Shown here piece by piece: positions 1-11,881 of a stretch of 64,000 bases of DNA. The DNA is taken from NCBI GenBank assembly GCA_009792885.1, contig WMCF01000012.1, forward strand, positions 12,671,641-12,735,640, given 5' to 3'. The stretch comes from Eremophila alpestris peregrina (lineage: Eukaryota > Chordata > Aves > Passeriformes > Alaudidae). The first letter of the stretch is position 1; each line of letters opens with the position of its first letter. The notes beneath the pieces were generated by a model. The model had not been told where the DNA came from. It saw nothing but the letters and a program-made list of their open reading frames with translations, and made no database searches. A program made the translations under genes and the position numbers.

Positions 1-467
1 TTTCACAATGCATAAATATTTTTGTTTTAAACTATTTCAGGAATAGATTCTGCCAACCTACAAGCAGTATACTGCCTACCAAGATAAATTTAAAACACTT
101 CTAAATTCAAACCCACTCCTTTGAAACTTGTGATTCAGATTCACATTCAGGAAAATTGTGATTCAGTTTTTACTTTGAACAATTAGGACATTAATTTTAC
201 CTGAGGAACCATCAGTAGATGGTTACAAAAAGTTCAGCAAATAGAACAAGGGAACACTTCTTCCAGAGACAGAAAGCAATTGACAAATCAAAAACAGTTG
301 TTTGTGTGGAAAACTTTGAGGTCCATTCCCAAACAGGAAGAGTAGATCTCCAGAAATCTCTTTTCCAACCTCTAGTAACTAAGAGACCATTTGCTGTAAG
401 AGGGACAGCATTACAAAATTGAATGGCTACTGAATAAAAATGTGACTGATATAAATTCAGTACATAC
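1..467 (-). other. MPDZ: Intron after exon 30, partial
   Basis: This is the start of the intron following the first strand of PDZ9. No PDZ9 sequence, repeat or other signal was found in it. Confidence 0.8.
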
Positions 468-548
468 CTTAGGAAGTTCCACATACTGAATATTTTTACA
501 TGAACTCAAGTCAGAAAATGCAGTTGGGTTTGCAACACTGGTATCAAT
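468..548 (-). CDS. MPDZ: MPDZ exon 30 of window: linker and first strand of PDZ9
   Basis: The exon has 27 codons, phase 0 at both ends. The acceptor is TTTCTCTTAG and the donor AAG|GTATGT. It encodes IDTSVANPTAFSDLSSCKN and IQYVELPK. The end matches mammalian NVQHLELPK, the first strand of PDZ9. The rest of PDZ9 must lie left of the window: nothing in 1-467 resembles it. Confidence 0.95.
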
Positions 549-896
549 CTAAGAGAAAAAGAAAATGCAACTGTAAGTGACTATATCCAACATTTTGCAA
601 CAAAACCAAGTAGTGCACGCACATTTAAAGTGAGTCTGCTCGTTTTATAGTGTCACTTAAACTTTTAAAACCCTATTGATGGGAATATTAGATTTACTTC
701 ATGGTATAGAAGAATATAAAATAAAACAAATTTTTCACGGCTGCACTTAATTTAGCAATTTTACTAAAATTTCACTTATTTTTCTATGGATTTTTTTTCC
801 TCTTTTATTGTATTTCCTAAGCAGACAGGATCCTCCTCTATCCAGAACAATGTTTGCATACTCTGGTCAAATAAGAAAAACAAATATTTACTTTAC

Positions 897-987
897 CTCT
901 TGAGGTTGAAGTGTCCCTGAATTACACTGTGAAGCCTCTACTGACTTTGCAGGGCAAACAGCCATCTGATTTACTGCATCTTTGTTT
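897..987 (-). CDS. MPDZ: MPDZ exon 29 of window: PDZ8-PDZ9 linker, part 1
   Basis: The 91-nt exon is one base plus 30 codons. The acceptor is ATATTGCAG and the donor GAG|GTAAAG. It begins NKDAVNQMAVCP, identical to the mammalian linker after PDZ8, then diverges (SVEASQCNSGTLQPQE). The 261-nt intron upstream is the shortest in the window. Confidence 0.96.
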
Positions 988-1248
988 CTGCAATATATTC
1001 AGTTAGAGAATGTAGTAAGAAGGCAATAGTATGCCCCATATTTCTTAGGACAAGTTTAAGTCTGGTTCGTAATTTCTGGTACTCACAATACAAGTAGCAA
1101 ACCAGAAACTTCCAAGACATATTTAACAAATAGTAAGATGTGTTCAAAAGCACACCTATGTTACCAAAATTAAAAATAACAAACACTGTGTGAAACTTGA
1201 GCACATTAAATTTAAACCTTTTCAACCAAACCTTTGACCAGAACTTAC

Positions 1249-1340
1249 CTGATAAAGATTATTTTAACTTTAGAAGGTGCGCATTTGATTATTGAAGAAG
1301 CATTCTGATGAGTCCTTCCATAAAGGATTTGGCCATTTAT
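1249..1340 (-). CDS. MPDZ: MPDZ exon 28 of window: PDZ8, second half
   Basis: The 92-nt exon is 30 codons plus two bases of an Arg codon. The acceptor is TTATCTAG and the donor ATCAG|GTAAGT. It encodes INGQILYGRTHQNASSIIK, with His at the first alpha2 position (class I expected), and CAPSKVKIIFI. The only visible change from mammals is Ser to Thr in GRTHQN. The 5,483-nt intron upstream contains the CR1, the SINE and one LTR. Confidence 0.97.
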
Positions 1341-1799
1341 CTAGATAAGGAAAGGTAGCAATTATTTATCAAAATATTTTAATTCCTCACACTTAAACTA
1401 TTTTTAAGCCTTAAAAAATCCATATCACTGAGTAAACAGCAACTGTATAAAAATAAAAGAGCTATGTTATGTCCTACTTTCACCTCCTTCTTCCAGTAAA
1501 AATATTCACTATAGTTCGACTTCAGACTAACACTGTCACAGCGCTAAAAACGTCATTCCCTGAGTTATACTGGTTGACTTGGCACATCATCTGTTTTCAT
1601 TTGCCATTAATAACTTCATGACTGATGAGGTGATTAAGCAGGGCCATGGGAAATTCTAACCATAACAAATAAATGAATTGCTTATGTCCTGCAATGAGAT
1701 TGCTATTATTTATTGAATCTCAGGCACTCTGAATACCTGCGCCAGGCACTTTATACACAGAAGTCTGAACTCTGGCACATTTAGTAGAGTTTTAAACTA

Positions 1800-4665
1800 G
1801 ATTTGATGAGGAAGAGGGAAGGGGGATATACTTCTGTGTGTCACAGAGAAACCAGGAAACACCAACCCTTTAGGAAGCTGCAGGGAGACAACTGTAAATT
1901 GACCCAAATTAACTAAGGAGGCTTCTTCTCAAAAGGTGAAGAGGTTGATAATCCAGCTTAAGTGCCTCTACACCAATATGGACAGAATGGGTAACAAGCA
2001 AGAATGGTATAATTCAAAGCCTATAATCTAGCTGCTCTCATAGAAACTTGGTGGAAGGAATCACATAACTGGAACATTTCAATCAAGGGCTACAACCTTC
2101 TCAGAAGAGAGAGGCTGGGAAGGAAGGGAAGATGTGCCATGCTCTGTGTTAAGGAATTGATAGATTGTGAAAAGCTGTTTCTGAGAAACAGCCACAAACA
2201 GCTCAAGAGCCTGTGGGCAAAAATGAAGGACCACATCAGTGAGGGACATCTTGTGGTTGGGATCCACCACAGGCTGCCTGATCATGGCAAGCCTGTTGAT
2301 GAGACTTCTTGCTTCAGATACAGAAATCATTGTGCTTGCAGGCTCTCATCCTGATGAGGGATTTCAACCACCTGCATGCCTGCTGGGAAAGTGGTACAGC
2401 TGGCTGCAAGCAATCCAGAAGACTCCTGGAGTGCACTGAGGACAACTTCCTGGTCCTGGTATTGGATAAACCAACCATAGAAGCAGGACCTAGATACTGG
2501 ACCTAGTGCTCACCAGTGCACATGAAAGATTAGAAAGATTAGAAAGATGGAGACTGGAGGCAGCCTTGGCTGTATTGACCGTGCCCTGGTTAAATCACTG
2601 ATCTCAAGGAACATGGGCTTGAAAATCAGCAGAGTCAGAAGTGACCCTGATCTTTAGAATAATGGACTTCCAGCTGTTAAAAGAATTAGTGGATGAGATT
2701 CCCTTAGAAACTGTCCTTAAGGACAGAGGATCTCACTGGTAGCTTTTTGAAGCTACTCCATCCCCATGAGTGAGAAGTGAAGTTAGGCAAGCTAGCTGGA
2801 AATCAGCATGGCTAAACAAGGATCTGCTCCTCAAACTGAGGACTGGGAAAGAAATGCATAGCCAATGAAACTAGGGACAGATGATCTACATGAATATGGT
2901 TTGGATGTGAGTAGAGATGGGTTTAGGAACACTAAGGCACAGAAGAAAGGGGCTTTGGCAAGGGATGCAAAGAGTTATCAGAATGGGTTCTATAAGTCAG
3001 AAAAGAAAGGCCAAGGAGAGTGTACCTCCCTGACAAACAAAAATGGACAGCTCGTGGCAATGGATATGGAGAAGGGTGAGGAACTCCAGAAGTTCTTCAC
3101 CTTAGTCTTCAATGACAGTCTGGCTTTTCACATCTCTCAAGTTATTGAACCTCTAGGTGGGGGTTGGGAGAAGCAAAGTCTCTCTACTGTAAGCAAAAAG
3201 CAAGTTTGAGACCACTTGATGAAACTGAATAGGCATAAGTCAATGGGGTTTGATGACCTCAGGAATCCAGGTTCCTGAGGGAACTGGCTGATGTAGCTGC
3301 CAGGGAACTCTGCATCCTACTTAAGAAGTCACAGAGGTCAGGTAAAGTCCACAGTGACTGGAAAGAAAGAAAACATCACTCTAACTTCTTGAAAGGGGAG
3401 AAAGGGAGACCTAAGAAACTACAGACTATTGAGCCCCATCATATTATGTAGCAGGTCCTCATGGAAGCAACCTTAAGGACACAGAAGACAAGGAGGTGAT
3501 CTGAGACAGTCAGCATAACCCATGACATCTACTTAAGCCTCTGTAAGGCTTTTGACAAAGTTCCACACAATGTCCTTATCTCAAATTAGAGAAATACGGA
3601 TTTGAAGGGTGGACTATTTGGTGGATAAGGAACTGAGCTGGATGAAGGCAGCCATAGAGTTGTGCTCAATGGCTGTGTGTCTGGGGGAGGCTGGTGACAA
3701 GTCAGGGCTCTGTCCTAGGACCATGCCTCCTTAATATCTTTATCAATGAAACCCATGAAGAGATTGAGTATACCCTCAGCAGATTTGCAGATGACACGAA
3801 GATGAGTGGTGTAGTTGATACAACATAAAGATGGGATGCCATCTAGAGAGACCTGGACACACTTGTCAAGTGGGCCTGTGGAAATCTCATGAGGTGCTAC
3901 AAGTCCAGTTACAAGGTCCTGCACCTGGGCTGGGGCAATCTGAGACAAGAATATGGCCTGGGAACAAGTCTTTGAGAGCAACCCTGTAGAGAAGGACTTT
4001 GGAATTCTTGGGAATGAAAATCTGGACATGAGCCAACACTCTAGGCTTACAGCCCAGAAGGCCAGTGACATCCTGAGCTGCACCCAAAGAGGTGTGACTA
4101 GAAGGTCAAGGGAGGGGATTCTCCCCCTCTACTCTGCCCAGGTGAGATCCTACCTCAGGCATCCACTTATGGAGTTCTCAGCACAAGAAAGATGTGGATC
4201 TGTCACAGCAGCTCCACAGGAGGGCCATGAATATAATCAAAGGTCTGGAGCACCCCTCCTGTGAAGACAGGCTGAGAAGAGTTGTGGATGCTTAGCCTGG
4301 AGAAGAGAAAGCACTAAGGAGACTTCATTGCAGCCTTCCAGAACTTAAAGGGGGCTTACAAAAAAGAGGAAGAGTAATTTTTTTTCATCGGGTGACAGGG
4401 ATATGACAAGGGGCAATGGTTTTAAACTGAAAGAAGAAAGTTTGAGATTGGATGTCAGGAAAAAACCTCTTTACCAAGAGGATAGTGAGGCACTGAAATG
4501 CCTCAGAGATGCTGTGGATGCTCCACCCCTGGAAGTGTTCAAGGCCAGACTGAATGGGACCTGAGTAACTTGATCTGGTGGTTGGCAATCCAGGCCATTG
4601 AGGAAGACTTGCAAGTAGACGATCCTTAAGACCCCTTCCAACCCAAGCCATTCTATGACTCCACA
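1800..4665 (+). mobile_element. CR1 LINE, long decayed copy
   Basis: This is a non-LTR retrotransposon remnant on the plus strand, antisense to MPDZ. In order: the start of ORF2 (LKCLYTN near 1955, then GNKQE), an endonuclease part near 2050-2480 (SHNWNISIKGYNLL, and DFNHLHACWESGTAGCKQSR at about 2357), a 114-codon open piece at 2865-3209 (MEKGEELQKFFTLVF), reverse transcriptase near 3540-3810 (KAFDKVPHNV; FADDT of the catalytic box at about 3783), and the typical CR1 3' region from 4080 with CCTTCCAACCC and ATTCTATG at about 4640-4658. Many stops and frameshifts break it. The upstream edge is approximate. It cannot be active. Confidence 0.88.
2525..2548 (+). repeat. 9-bp tandem repeat inside the CR1
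   Basis: The unit AAAGATTAG occurs twice plus a partial third copy. It is local slippage within the decayed CR1. Confidence 0.8.
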
Positions 4666-6066
4666 TTTCCTATCTGAAAATGTGACCTGGCAATCTTTGC
4701 CATTTGGCAGAACAGACTAGCCACTATAACACCTTGAAGCACCTACAATTCAGGTAGGAGAGGAGCTATCACTGTGAATTTGCAGACTAAGACCATTATT
4801 TGCTTGCATTTTATTAACTGCATTTTTTTCCTGAGAATGGAAAACCACAGTGCTGAAGGTAACTCAAAAAAAGAGAAATGATTGGAAAAGGACAACTTGG
4901 ACCTACACAAAGGAAAAATAATAAAATGCACACAGGTATCACTGACAGAAGGAGAGACACAGCAAAGCAACAGATGCAAGACACTGTACTGAGGGCTGAA
5001 CATAACACCAACCACCTCCTGTGCAGGCTATGTGCACAAGGCATTGTCACAGGGATACTGAACCCTGTCATTTACACTGGAGTTCACAACCCAAATCCAG
5101 TATTCCTTCCAGCGTTTGCCACAGCCTTGTGAAAAATACATGATCAGGCTTGCCAAGTGTCCCCACACTTGGGACACAGCCTTCAATAGCTGATGGACAT
5201 CTACTTGGGAATACAGGGAGCAAGCTCAGATGTCTCCTCTCAGAAGAGGTTGAGGCAATTTCTTAGCATTAGTCTGCAAGTTTACAGTGTGAACAATAAT
5301 CAAGAAATCACAAGATGATAGATTCGGACAGATGTGCTTCAACATGTTTTCAGAATATTCCACCTCATCAACATCAGGATTTTAAAAATGGATGTTTCAA
5401 GTGAATTGTCTCACAATACTGGAGTCGGCAACCAAGTTCCCTCCATGAGACTTGGTCCACAGTGCCACAAATCTTTCCTAGTCTGCAAGTTCCAACCTAT
5501 ATAATTTACCCTTTCAATGTCTCCCTCAAGCTTTGTTCAGGTTCACCATTCCCTCTCTGTATCACTTCCCTAGTACATCCTCAAACATCTCCATATACAA
5601 AGCAGTTCTGTGAGGGCAATATTACCTACTGCTATTAGAAAGAATGGGAAAAGCTGTAGTAGGGAATACATCTCCAAGTGTCATCAACTGGGATGTGGGA
5701 ATATAGAAACCTAAGTATATGCTCATATATGTACTTGAAATGTTAGTTGCATGTTTAGTGGTTCAGTCACTCCACTCCACTAGAAAACAGCACCCAAACA
5801 CATCACCAGTTAGAAGCCCATAATAAAATTAGTTCTGTTCCTGTTTCCCCAATTTAATTTCCACATTCTGTGTTACACAATACAAAAATATTCTGCTATT
5901 ATCACACTTCACGTGAACAGAGAAGTAATTAGAAAGTCTGGAGTACTCCACAGATGGATGGACTGCAGGACTTCAATATTTTTCATGGTCTGCTATTCAC
6001 TGCCATTCCACATGTCTCCATAACTCAGAAACTGCTGTTGTCCCACATTTCTATTCAACACACCCT
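4666..6066 (-). other. MPDZ: Intronic stretch between CR1 and SINE
   Basis: About 1.4 kb of the 5,483-nt intron splitting PDZ8. No exon, repeat family or structured element was recognised. Confidence 0.6.
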
Positions 6067-6202
6067 CATTCAGAATTGCAGCATCTTCTGAGTTGGAAGG
6101 GACCCACAAGGATCATTGAGTCCAACTCTAAAGTGAATGGTGCATACAGGGATCTAACCCACAACTTGGTGTTGTTATTAATGCCTTAAGCTTTAGCTTT
6201 CA
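6067..6202 (-). mobile_element. tRNA-Ile/CR1-tailed SINE fragment (TguSINE1-like)
   Basis: Read on the minus strand, a tRNA-Ile-like part has TAATAACAACACCAAGTTG followed by a B-box-like GGGTTAGATCCC (6149-6160). It is followed by ATTCACTTTAGAGTTGGACT and a CR1-type tail with GATCCTTGTGGGTCCCTTCC. This composite matches my memory of the passerine SINE TguSINE1. The tRNA head is degraded (no clear A box), so it is not a working tRNA gene or an active SINE. It indicates a songbird genome. Confidence 0.7.
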
Positions 6203-6230
6203 TATTTTTCAGATTCTGTGCTGCCTAGGT

Positions 6231-6636
6231 TGTAGAGCTGAGCCTCACATTAAGTGTTACTCAATTCTCTTCACAAAGTAGGTAGACAGAACAATCCTTT
6301 CCCAGCTTGAGACCAAGGACAACCATTAAAATTTTCAGGCCCAAAAAACATAAACAATGGAGGGGTGAGGGGAGAGAACAAGGAGGACAGAAACTTAATA
6401 ACCTGAAGCTGTAACTGGACAATTAACCCCAAATATGCAAATAGACCAAAACCTATAAAAGTGTGAGACCTTGTGACTAGTCATACATTTTGTGACCATT
6501 CTGGGTCCATCTTAGGTGTAGCCCTGGCCAGGCTCTTACTCTGACCAAAGGCCTTTAAGGCCTTTTAATAAATACCTGCTTTATTCTCCTAGCTCTAACT
6601 AGTTAGTCTCTGTTCCAGGTCAGCCTTCTATAATCA
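6231..6636 (+). mobile_element. Solo LTR of an endogenous retrovirus (ERVL-like)
   Basis: The element begins TGTAGAGCTG and ends TAATCA. It has a TATA box (tataaaa, 6454-6460), a poly(A) signal (aataaa, 6567-6572) and a following T-rich stretch, in the order of U3-R-U5. No internal retroviral genes are near, so it is a solo LTR. I could not find convincing target-site duplications. The sequence type is familiar from songbird genomes, but I cannot name the subfamily. It lies antisense to MPDZ. Confidence 0.65.
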
Positions 6637-6823
6637 TTGTAACCAGGAAAAAAAAATTCTACACCTATTTGGCATACATCAGAAGGAAAATCTGATAGCA
6701 TAGTGATATGAACTTGGATGAATTTGGGATTTAGAAGTCCCCAAAAATATTTATGTATTTCAGCAAGAATCTGGTATTTGAAGTCAGCACATTTGGGCTT
6801 CAGTATAAATTGCAAGAACTCAC

Positions 6824-7020
6824 CTCCAGCAACTCATCTGCAATCTGCAATCTGCCATCTTTTCCAGCTGCTCCATTTGGATCAATTCCCACTATAAAGA
6901 CACTCATTCTGGATCGGTCTTTGTTACCAGCAAGACTAAGTCCCAGACCTGTCTTTCCTTTTTCCAGCTCAATCATGTGTAGCTCCCCTGGCAGATTTCC
7001 ATAGCGCTGCATGATCTTTT
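6824..7020 (-). CDS. MPDZ: MPDZ exon 27 of window: PDZ8, first half
   Basis: The 197-nt exon is two bases plus 65 codons. The acceptor is TTACATTTAG and the donor GAG|GTGAGT. It encodes KIMQRYGNLPGELHMIELEK, the loop GLGLSLAGN, RSRMSVFIVGIDPNG and DGRLQIADELLE. It is nearly identical to mammalian PDZ8. It ends at the recurrent phase-0 position before I-N-G. Confidence 0.97.
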
Positions 7021-7610
7021 CTAAATGTAAAAGTGTGGGTAGCAGAGATTGGATTTACATTAGAAAGTTTCACAAGTCACCTAGACAGTCAAGATAAGTG
7101 CTCAGTGGGCACTATCTGACAGAGGAAGCCCACAATGGATGATTAAATTTTCAGTGTAAACCACACCTTCTTTTAAACTAAGCCTTAGGTGATTTATAAT
7201 AATATTTCTAGCTTCTTGTTTTCCTTATACCTTCAGAAAATTTCATAACTTTTCTTAAAAAATAAATTCATACACAAAAATATATCTTCTCTCCAGTAAT
7301 ATTTTCAGGTAACAGATACTAACACATTGATCGCTGCCAACAGTTACCTGGAGTACACTGAAATTCTTCAAGGAGTCCTACATTAAATTTGGACAATGGA
7401 GAAAATAAAATATTGCAGTGCAATGAAGAAAATAGCTTTATATTTTACTATGTACATCTGACCAAGCACAACTAAAACAGTAACTTTAGCACCTAAACCC
7501 TGATGCATATGAGAAAGAAGACATTCAAACTAGATGCCCCCACACCTGCTGTCTTACACAGTGTAATTTTAGCACTGCGTATTTAAAATATTATCACAGG
7601 AAAAACTTAC

Positions 7611-7773
7611 TCCAGCTGTAACCGAATTCATCCTCCTTCTCTACATCTTCTGGGACTCTGACAGAAGACGATTGTGTAACATCACAGCTCATTCCTGAAA
7701 ATGCTGAAGGAGGGGGCAGAGGCAAGTTACAAAGCGAAGCCTTTTCTGGTTCTGTATCGGACTGACCAAATGC
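7611..7773 (-). CDS. MPDZ: MPDZ exon 26 of window: Pro/Ser linker before PDZ8
   Basis: The 163-nt exon is 54 codons plus one base of a Lys codon. The acceptor is CTCCACAG and the donor TGGA|GTAAGT. It encodes AFGQSDTEPEKASLCNLPLP, then PPPSAFSGMS, and ends EKEDEFGYSW. Mammals share EPEKA.LC, PPPSAF and KEDEFGYSWK in the same order. The linker is presumably flexible. The 590-nt intron downstream shows nothing. Confidence 0.96.
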
Positions 7774-10700
7774 CTGTGGAGAATAAGAAAAACAAAGGGG
7801 CTAAGCAGATGCAGCTCTCTGCAGGGCAAACTAATATACAAAAATGTCAAAATGGCAATGACTATAGCTTCAAAGTTTCAATACCAAGCAGCTGAAACTC
7901 TAAATGAATAACAGCACACAGAAAGGCAGAGAGATCAAAGACAGAAACAAACACCAGGCAAGGTAAGAAGAAACATCACTCCAAAATGTATCTGGAAGCA
8001 AACAACTCACAGTAAAAGCCCAATTCAGTAAAGTTTTATGTGCCATTATGTGTTTCAGAAAAAGCTTTTTTGTGAATACTCAAGTGCTTTTTTTAATGCC
8101 AGATTTGTAAAAGACTTATAAGCAATTTCATTTTCAAAAGTCATCACATATAATTTCCTCCCCTCATATGGTTAAGATGCCAAATATGAGGAAAGAGAAA
8201 GTAAACAAAAAACTAGGAACTTCCATAAATATCTACAGGGGAAAAAAAGCAACTGGCATATTCACTGAAAGGACAGTTAAAAACCAAAATTAAACAGATG
8301 ATAACTGAAGAAATCCATAGTGACTGGACCTTTTCAGTTTAATTTACTAGTTTCCTATAAGCTGCACAGAGAAGATCAAATAAAGGAGGATACAGGTAAA
8401 TCACATGAGACAAAATCCAAAAATTTTGGTTTTGATGTGTGCTATTCATACTCACAAAAAAGAGATAAATGCACAACTAGTGCAATACAATGGTTAAATG
8501 CCCAAATCTAGAGCCTTGCAAGTTTCCATTCAAGACAGTTTCCTTGAGGAATACGGACTCTGATAAGGGATTTCATTGTGTGAAATTTGTATAATTTTGC
8601 CTTGCTTAGAGTAAACATGTAAGCAAGAAACTTCTCTCTGAGCATCATCATTCTTTAGTTTATGCTTGCCCAAGAGACCTTGATACTTGGCAGATCAACT
8701 ACTGAATTAAACAAGAATTCTAAATGAAAACCAACTATTTTTACAACACTCATGTTTTCAGGTGTGTTGCCTAGCTTCATAACCCTATTCTCATCATTCA
8801 AGTTCTCATTACCTCCATCAGTAAGTTTGAACACAGTATCTCAGATGGTGCCTTTGGGTGCCAAAATCACTCAGGTAATAATCTCTTCATCAGAGGCAAC
8901 AGTGAAATGAATAACAACATATCAGCTTTTAAATTGAAGGTGTTGAGAACCTAGGAAGTTACCAGTGTAGTAATTTTGAAATTTAAGAAAGGTCCCATGT
9001 CTAAACAAAAATTACTTATTTTCACTCTGTAACTCTAAAGATATGAAGATATTGCAAATACCCTATTCCAGTTCTCTCATTCTGCTTCTGCTGGAAAAAG
9101 ATTTTCCTTTCATTTAGGAACTTGTTCTAGGAACTTACCTAAGAAGTCACTAAATGTCAAAAGTGTGGAAGTGAAGTGACACACAAGCCAGTAATATTTA
9201 CAAAAAATGTATGTAACTGTTATATGACTTTTTGTATCACTAGTCACATTGCACAGTGCTTCAAACCTAAGACGATGTCATCCTCCTAAGATGATATCTA
9301 ACATCCCTGAACTGACGCAACAAAATTCTAGCACAGACATTGTCACCTACAAGAGTCAGAGAAGAGTAGAAACACTACCTAGTAATATTAAAAGTTATTT
9401 TTCACAATCAAAAGTTCATGTGACTACAAAAAGAAAAGTTGGTAATACACCTCCACACCAAGACGGGGCAAAAGGGAGGAAAGTTCTAGAAACTCCTTTT
9501 TCAGAGTTCTTACAAGAGTTTTACCAAAGCTAAATAGCATCCTGGAAAAACGAGGAAATACAGTGTTGTGGTGAGTTGACCCTGGTACCCACCAAAGCTG
9601 CTCTATGACTCTCTTCTTCAGCCAGAAAGGGGGGAAAAAAAAGACAAAAGTCACCCTATAGCCTCCCCAACTACTATTTACCTTGCAACACAAATCCAAA
9701 TCTAGTGTGAGATCAAACCAGATTAACAAACCCTAGCTTTTATGTTTTAAAACATTTAAAAATGTTTTAACATAATACTTTAGAGGTACTGTTTGTAAGC
9801 ACAGTGTTGAAGAACAGAAAAATTTAAAGAAAACATGACCAAAAAAAGGAACAAAATATCGGTGTAAAGGACCTCTGGAAGATTTGTAGGGTGTGGATGT
9901 AGGGCTACATCCTGACAGATCTGCGCTTATTAACTGCAGCCACCTCAGTATGGCTGACAAAAAAATGCATCTTTTTGTACCACTGCAGACGTGTATAAAT
10001 ATAATATAATCTGAACATTTCTAAGGTTTAAGGAAATGCTGAAATGAAAGTGAAAGCAAGGCTCCTTTGTAGGAGGTTAAAAACTGTGCTACAATGCCAT
10101 TTAGGGGGAGGGGAACATGTCCTGCTTGCAGAACTCAGCCTTGACACATTTGCACCACCAGAAGCAGAATCCAGTCCCCACGGTTTACACACACATAAGA
10201 CTTTTGCTCCCTGAATCGGGCAATGCACAAAACACCTCAAAGGCTTTAACTCATGAAATACTTTTGGTGTGCCACACCACAGTATTTCATTTAAAATGCA
10301 AAGCATCCAACACTTGCTGAACCCACTTAGCTACCAGGGTTACTCTGATCACAGCCAAGCAAATACTGAAAATGGCAGCAATTCTGGAACTTGAAAAAAT
10401 GAAGGCACAGGTGGAAGAAGAAGCAGTACTCCAGAAGTTATCACAGGCCATGTACAAATGTACAGCACACATACAGTAGGACCAACTGATGGGAATTAAG
10501 ACAAACCTTGAAAGGTGTGGGAGCAAAAGGGTTAGTTGGGGAACAACGGAAGGTAACCCTAATTGGATTCGATACCTCCTACAGTAACAGAAAACAGCAA
10601 TCCACATGTTATAGCACCTTTGGCAATACACAGTACTATTAACCAATAACTCACTTTCAATTATGGATTCATTTTACTAACTGCAGCAACTTTATTAACT

Positions 10701-11782
10701 TGATTTATAAAGGGACGAAAGTATTTAAGGGGCTACTAAGGACCTGATTTATCAAAGTTTCTCTCTATACATGAACCTGAGTTCAGAAAAGGAGAGAGAT
10801 ACAAAAGGCCATTCTAATATCAATGTTAAGAAAGGAATTATACATAACTACAGGATCATCAGGTTTTTTTTAAAATGCATGCAATGTTTTTCAGAAATCG
10901 TTTTTAAAATATAGAAAACATAAGTCATCATTTAAGTTACATGTCTACTCCCTTTCCTTAGAACTGTTACAAACACAACAAGAGATTTCAAAATACACAT
11001 GCAATTATACACCACATATCATATCATAAGTGTTTGTTGCACATTCAATATTTTCGACAACATGGGAAAATAGACAAAGGACACAGTCACTTCCAATATG
11101 TAAAACCAGCTAGAAATTATTTTATTAAATCAAAAATGCATGCATATTAGGATGAAGGTTTTTTATTAGAGGTTAACGCTGCTCCTATTGTGAACAACAT
11201 GCAGTAAGTAAGCACTAGCCACAAAAAAAAGAGTCTAACTTATTTTGTATTTCCAAAGACATCAGCATCCTTTTCATGGTGCATTAAAAGAATTTTCAAG
11301 AAGCAGAGGGAAAGTATTTTCATGAAGCATAATTTAAAAAAAGCTTCCAGTTTGTTTGTTTGTTTTTTCCATGCAAAAATAAAAGAGAGATATCAAAGCT
11401 GGAAAGTCACAACCACAGAAAACCAAAAAGAAGTACATAGCAGTAAAACACCTTACACTGATGAGAGTTACATTTAGTTGGTATTTCAATATATACCTCA
11501 GGGACTGATCTTATAACTGAAGACCTACTCCTTTGGTAGCTCTGAATAGATCAGATTTAGCAGTAATGATTAATGGAGCTGGCAGCTTTTAACTTCTCCA
11601 TAACTTTTCTATGTATATGCATGTCTGTGTCTTTTAAATTCACTACATAGAGTTCTAAAGCTCATCAGCATAGCACATAACCCAAACTGGTATAAAAGAA
11701 TTTAAATGCAAAGGGACAGCAATGGGAAAGAAGCAAAAGTAGGATGTTTGGTGAGTGAAAAGATAATTTGTCATCATCCAAC
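7774..11782 (-). other. MPDZ: Intron between exons 25 and 26
   Basis: The 4,009-nt intron lies in the PDZ7-PDZ8 linker. Apart from the retrovirus-like fragment at 9562-9660 nothing was recognised. A 119-codon and a 101-codon frame on the minus strand (10287-10646, 9424-9729) have no family signature. Confidence 0.6.
9562..9660. mobile_element. Short endogenous-retrovirus-like fragment
   Basis: The stretch GTTGTGGTGAGTTGACCCTG, then ACCCACCAAAGCTGCTCTAT and a G/A-rich run, resembles the start of a repeat that is frequent in passerine genomes and linked to endogenous retroviruses. Only about 100 nt are recognisable and the edges are vague. No coding capacity is visible. Confidence 0.4.
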
Positions 11783-11881
11783 CTTAGCAGTGTTGAACTG
11801 AGAATCAGCAAATGGGTTAGTGCTGCTGAAGACAGCTGGCCTACTGAAAACACTGTTCTGCAGGAAAGGCAGGGAAGAGTT
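11783..11881 (-). CDS. MPDZ: MPDZ exon 25 of window: linker exon with conserved NPF motif
   Basis: The exon has 33 codons, phase 0 at both ends. The acceptor is CCTTTTAG and the donor AAG|GTTGGA, a weak donor with T at +3. It encodes NSSLPFLQNSVFSRPAVF followed by SSTNPFADSQFNTAK. The segment SSTNPFADS is identical to the mammalian MPDZ linker between PDZ7 and PDZ8, so the NPF motif (EH-domain type) is conserved. The 2,567-nt intron upstream holds no recognised repeat. Confidence 0.94.

Noticed and set aside
180..260. Possible further exon left of exon 30 (CCTCAG followed by GTAAAA on the minus strand)
   Set aside because: The segment contains a stop in the relevant frame and does not resemble the PDZ9 sequence DQGGLGIAI expected next.
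2865..3209. 114-codon plus-strand open frame as a separate gene
   Set aside because: It is the linker part of CR1 ORF2 between endonuclease and reverse transcriptase, left open by chance.
6140..6202. tRNA-Ile gene
   Set aside because: The B-box-like piece is part of a SINE with a CR1 tail. The 5' half and acceptor stem are not recognisable.
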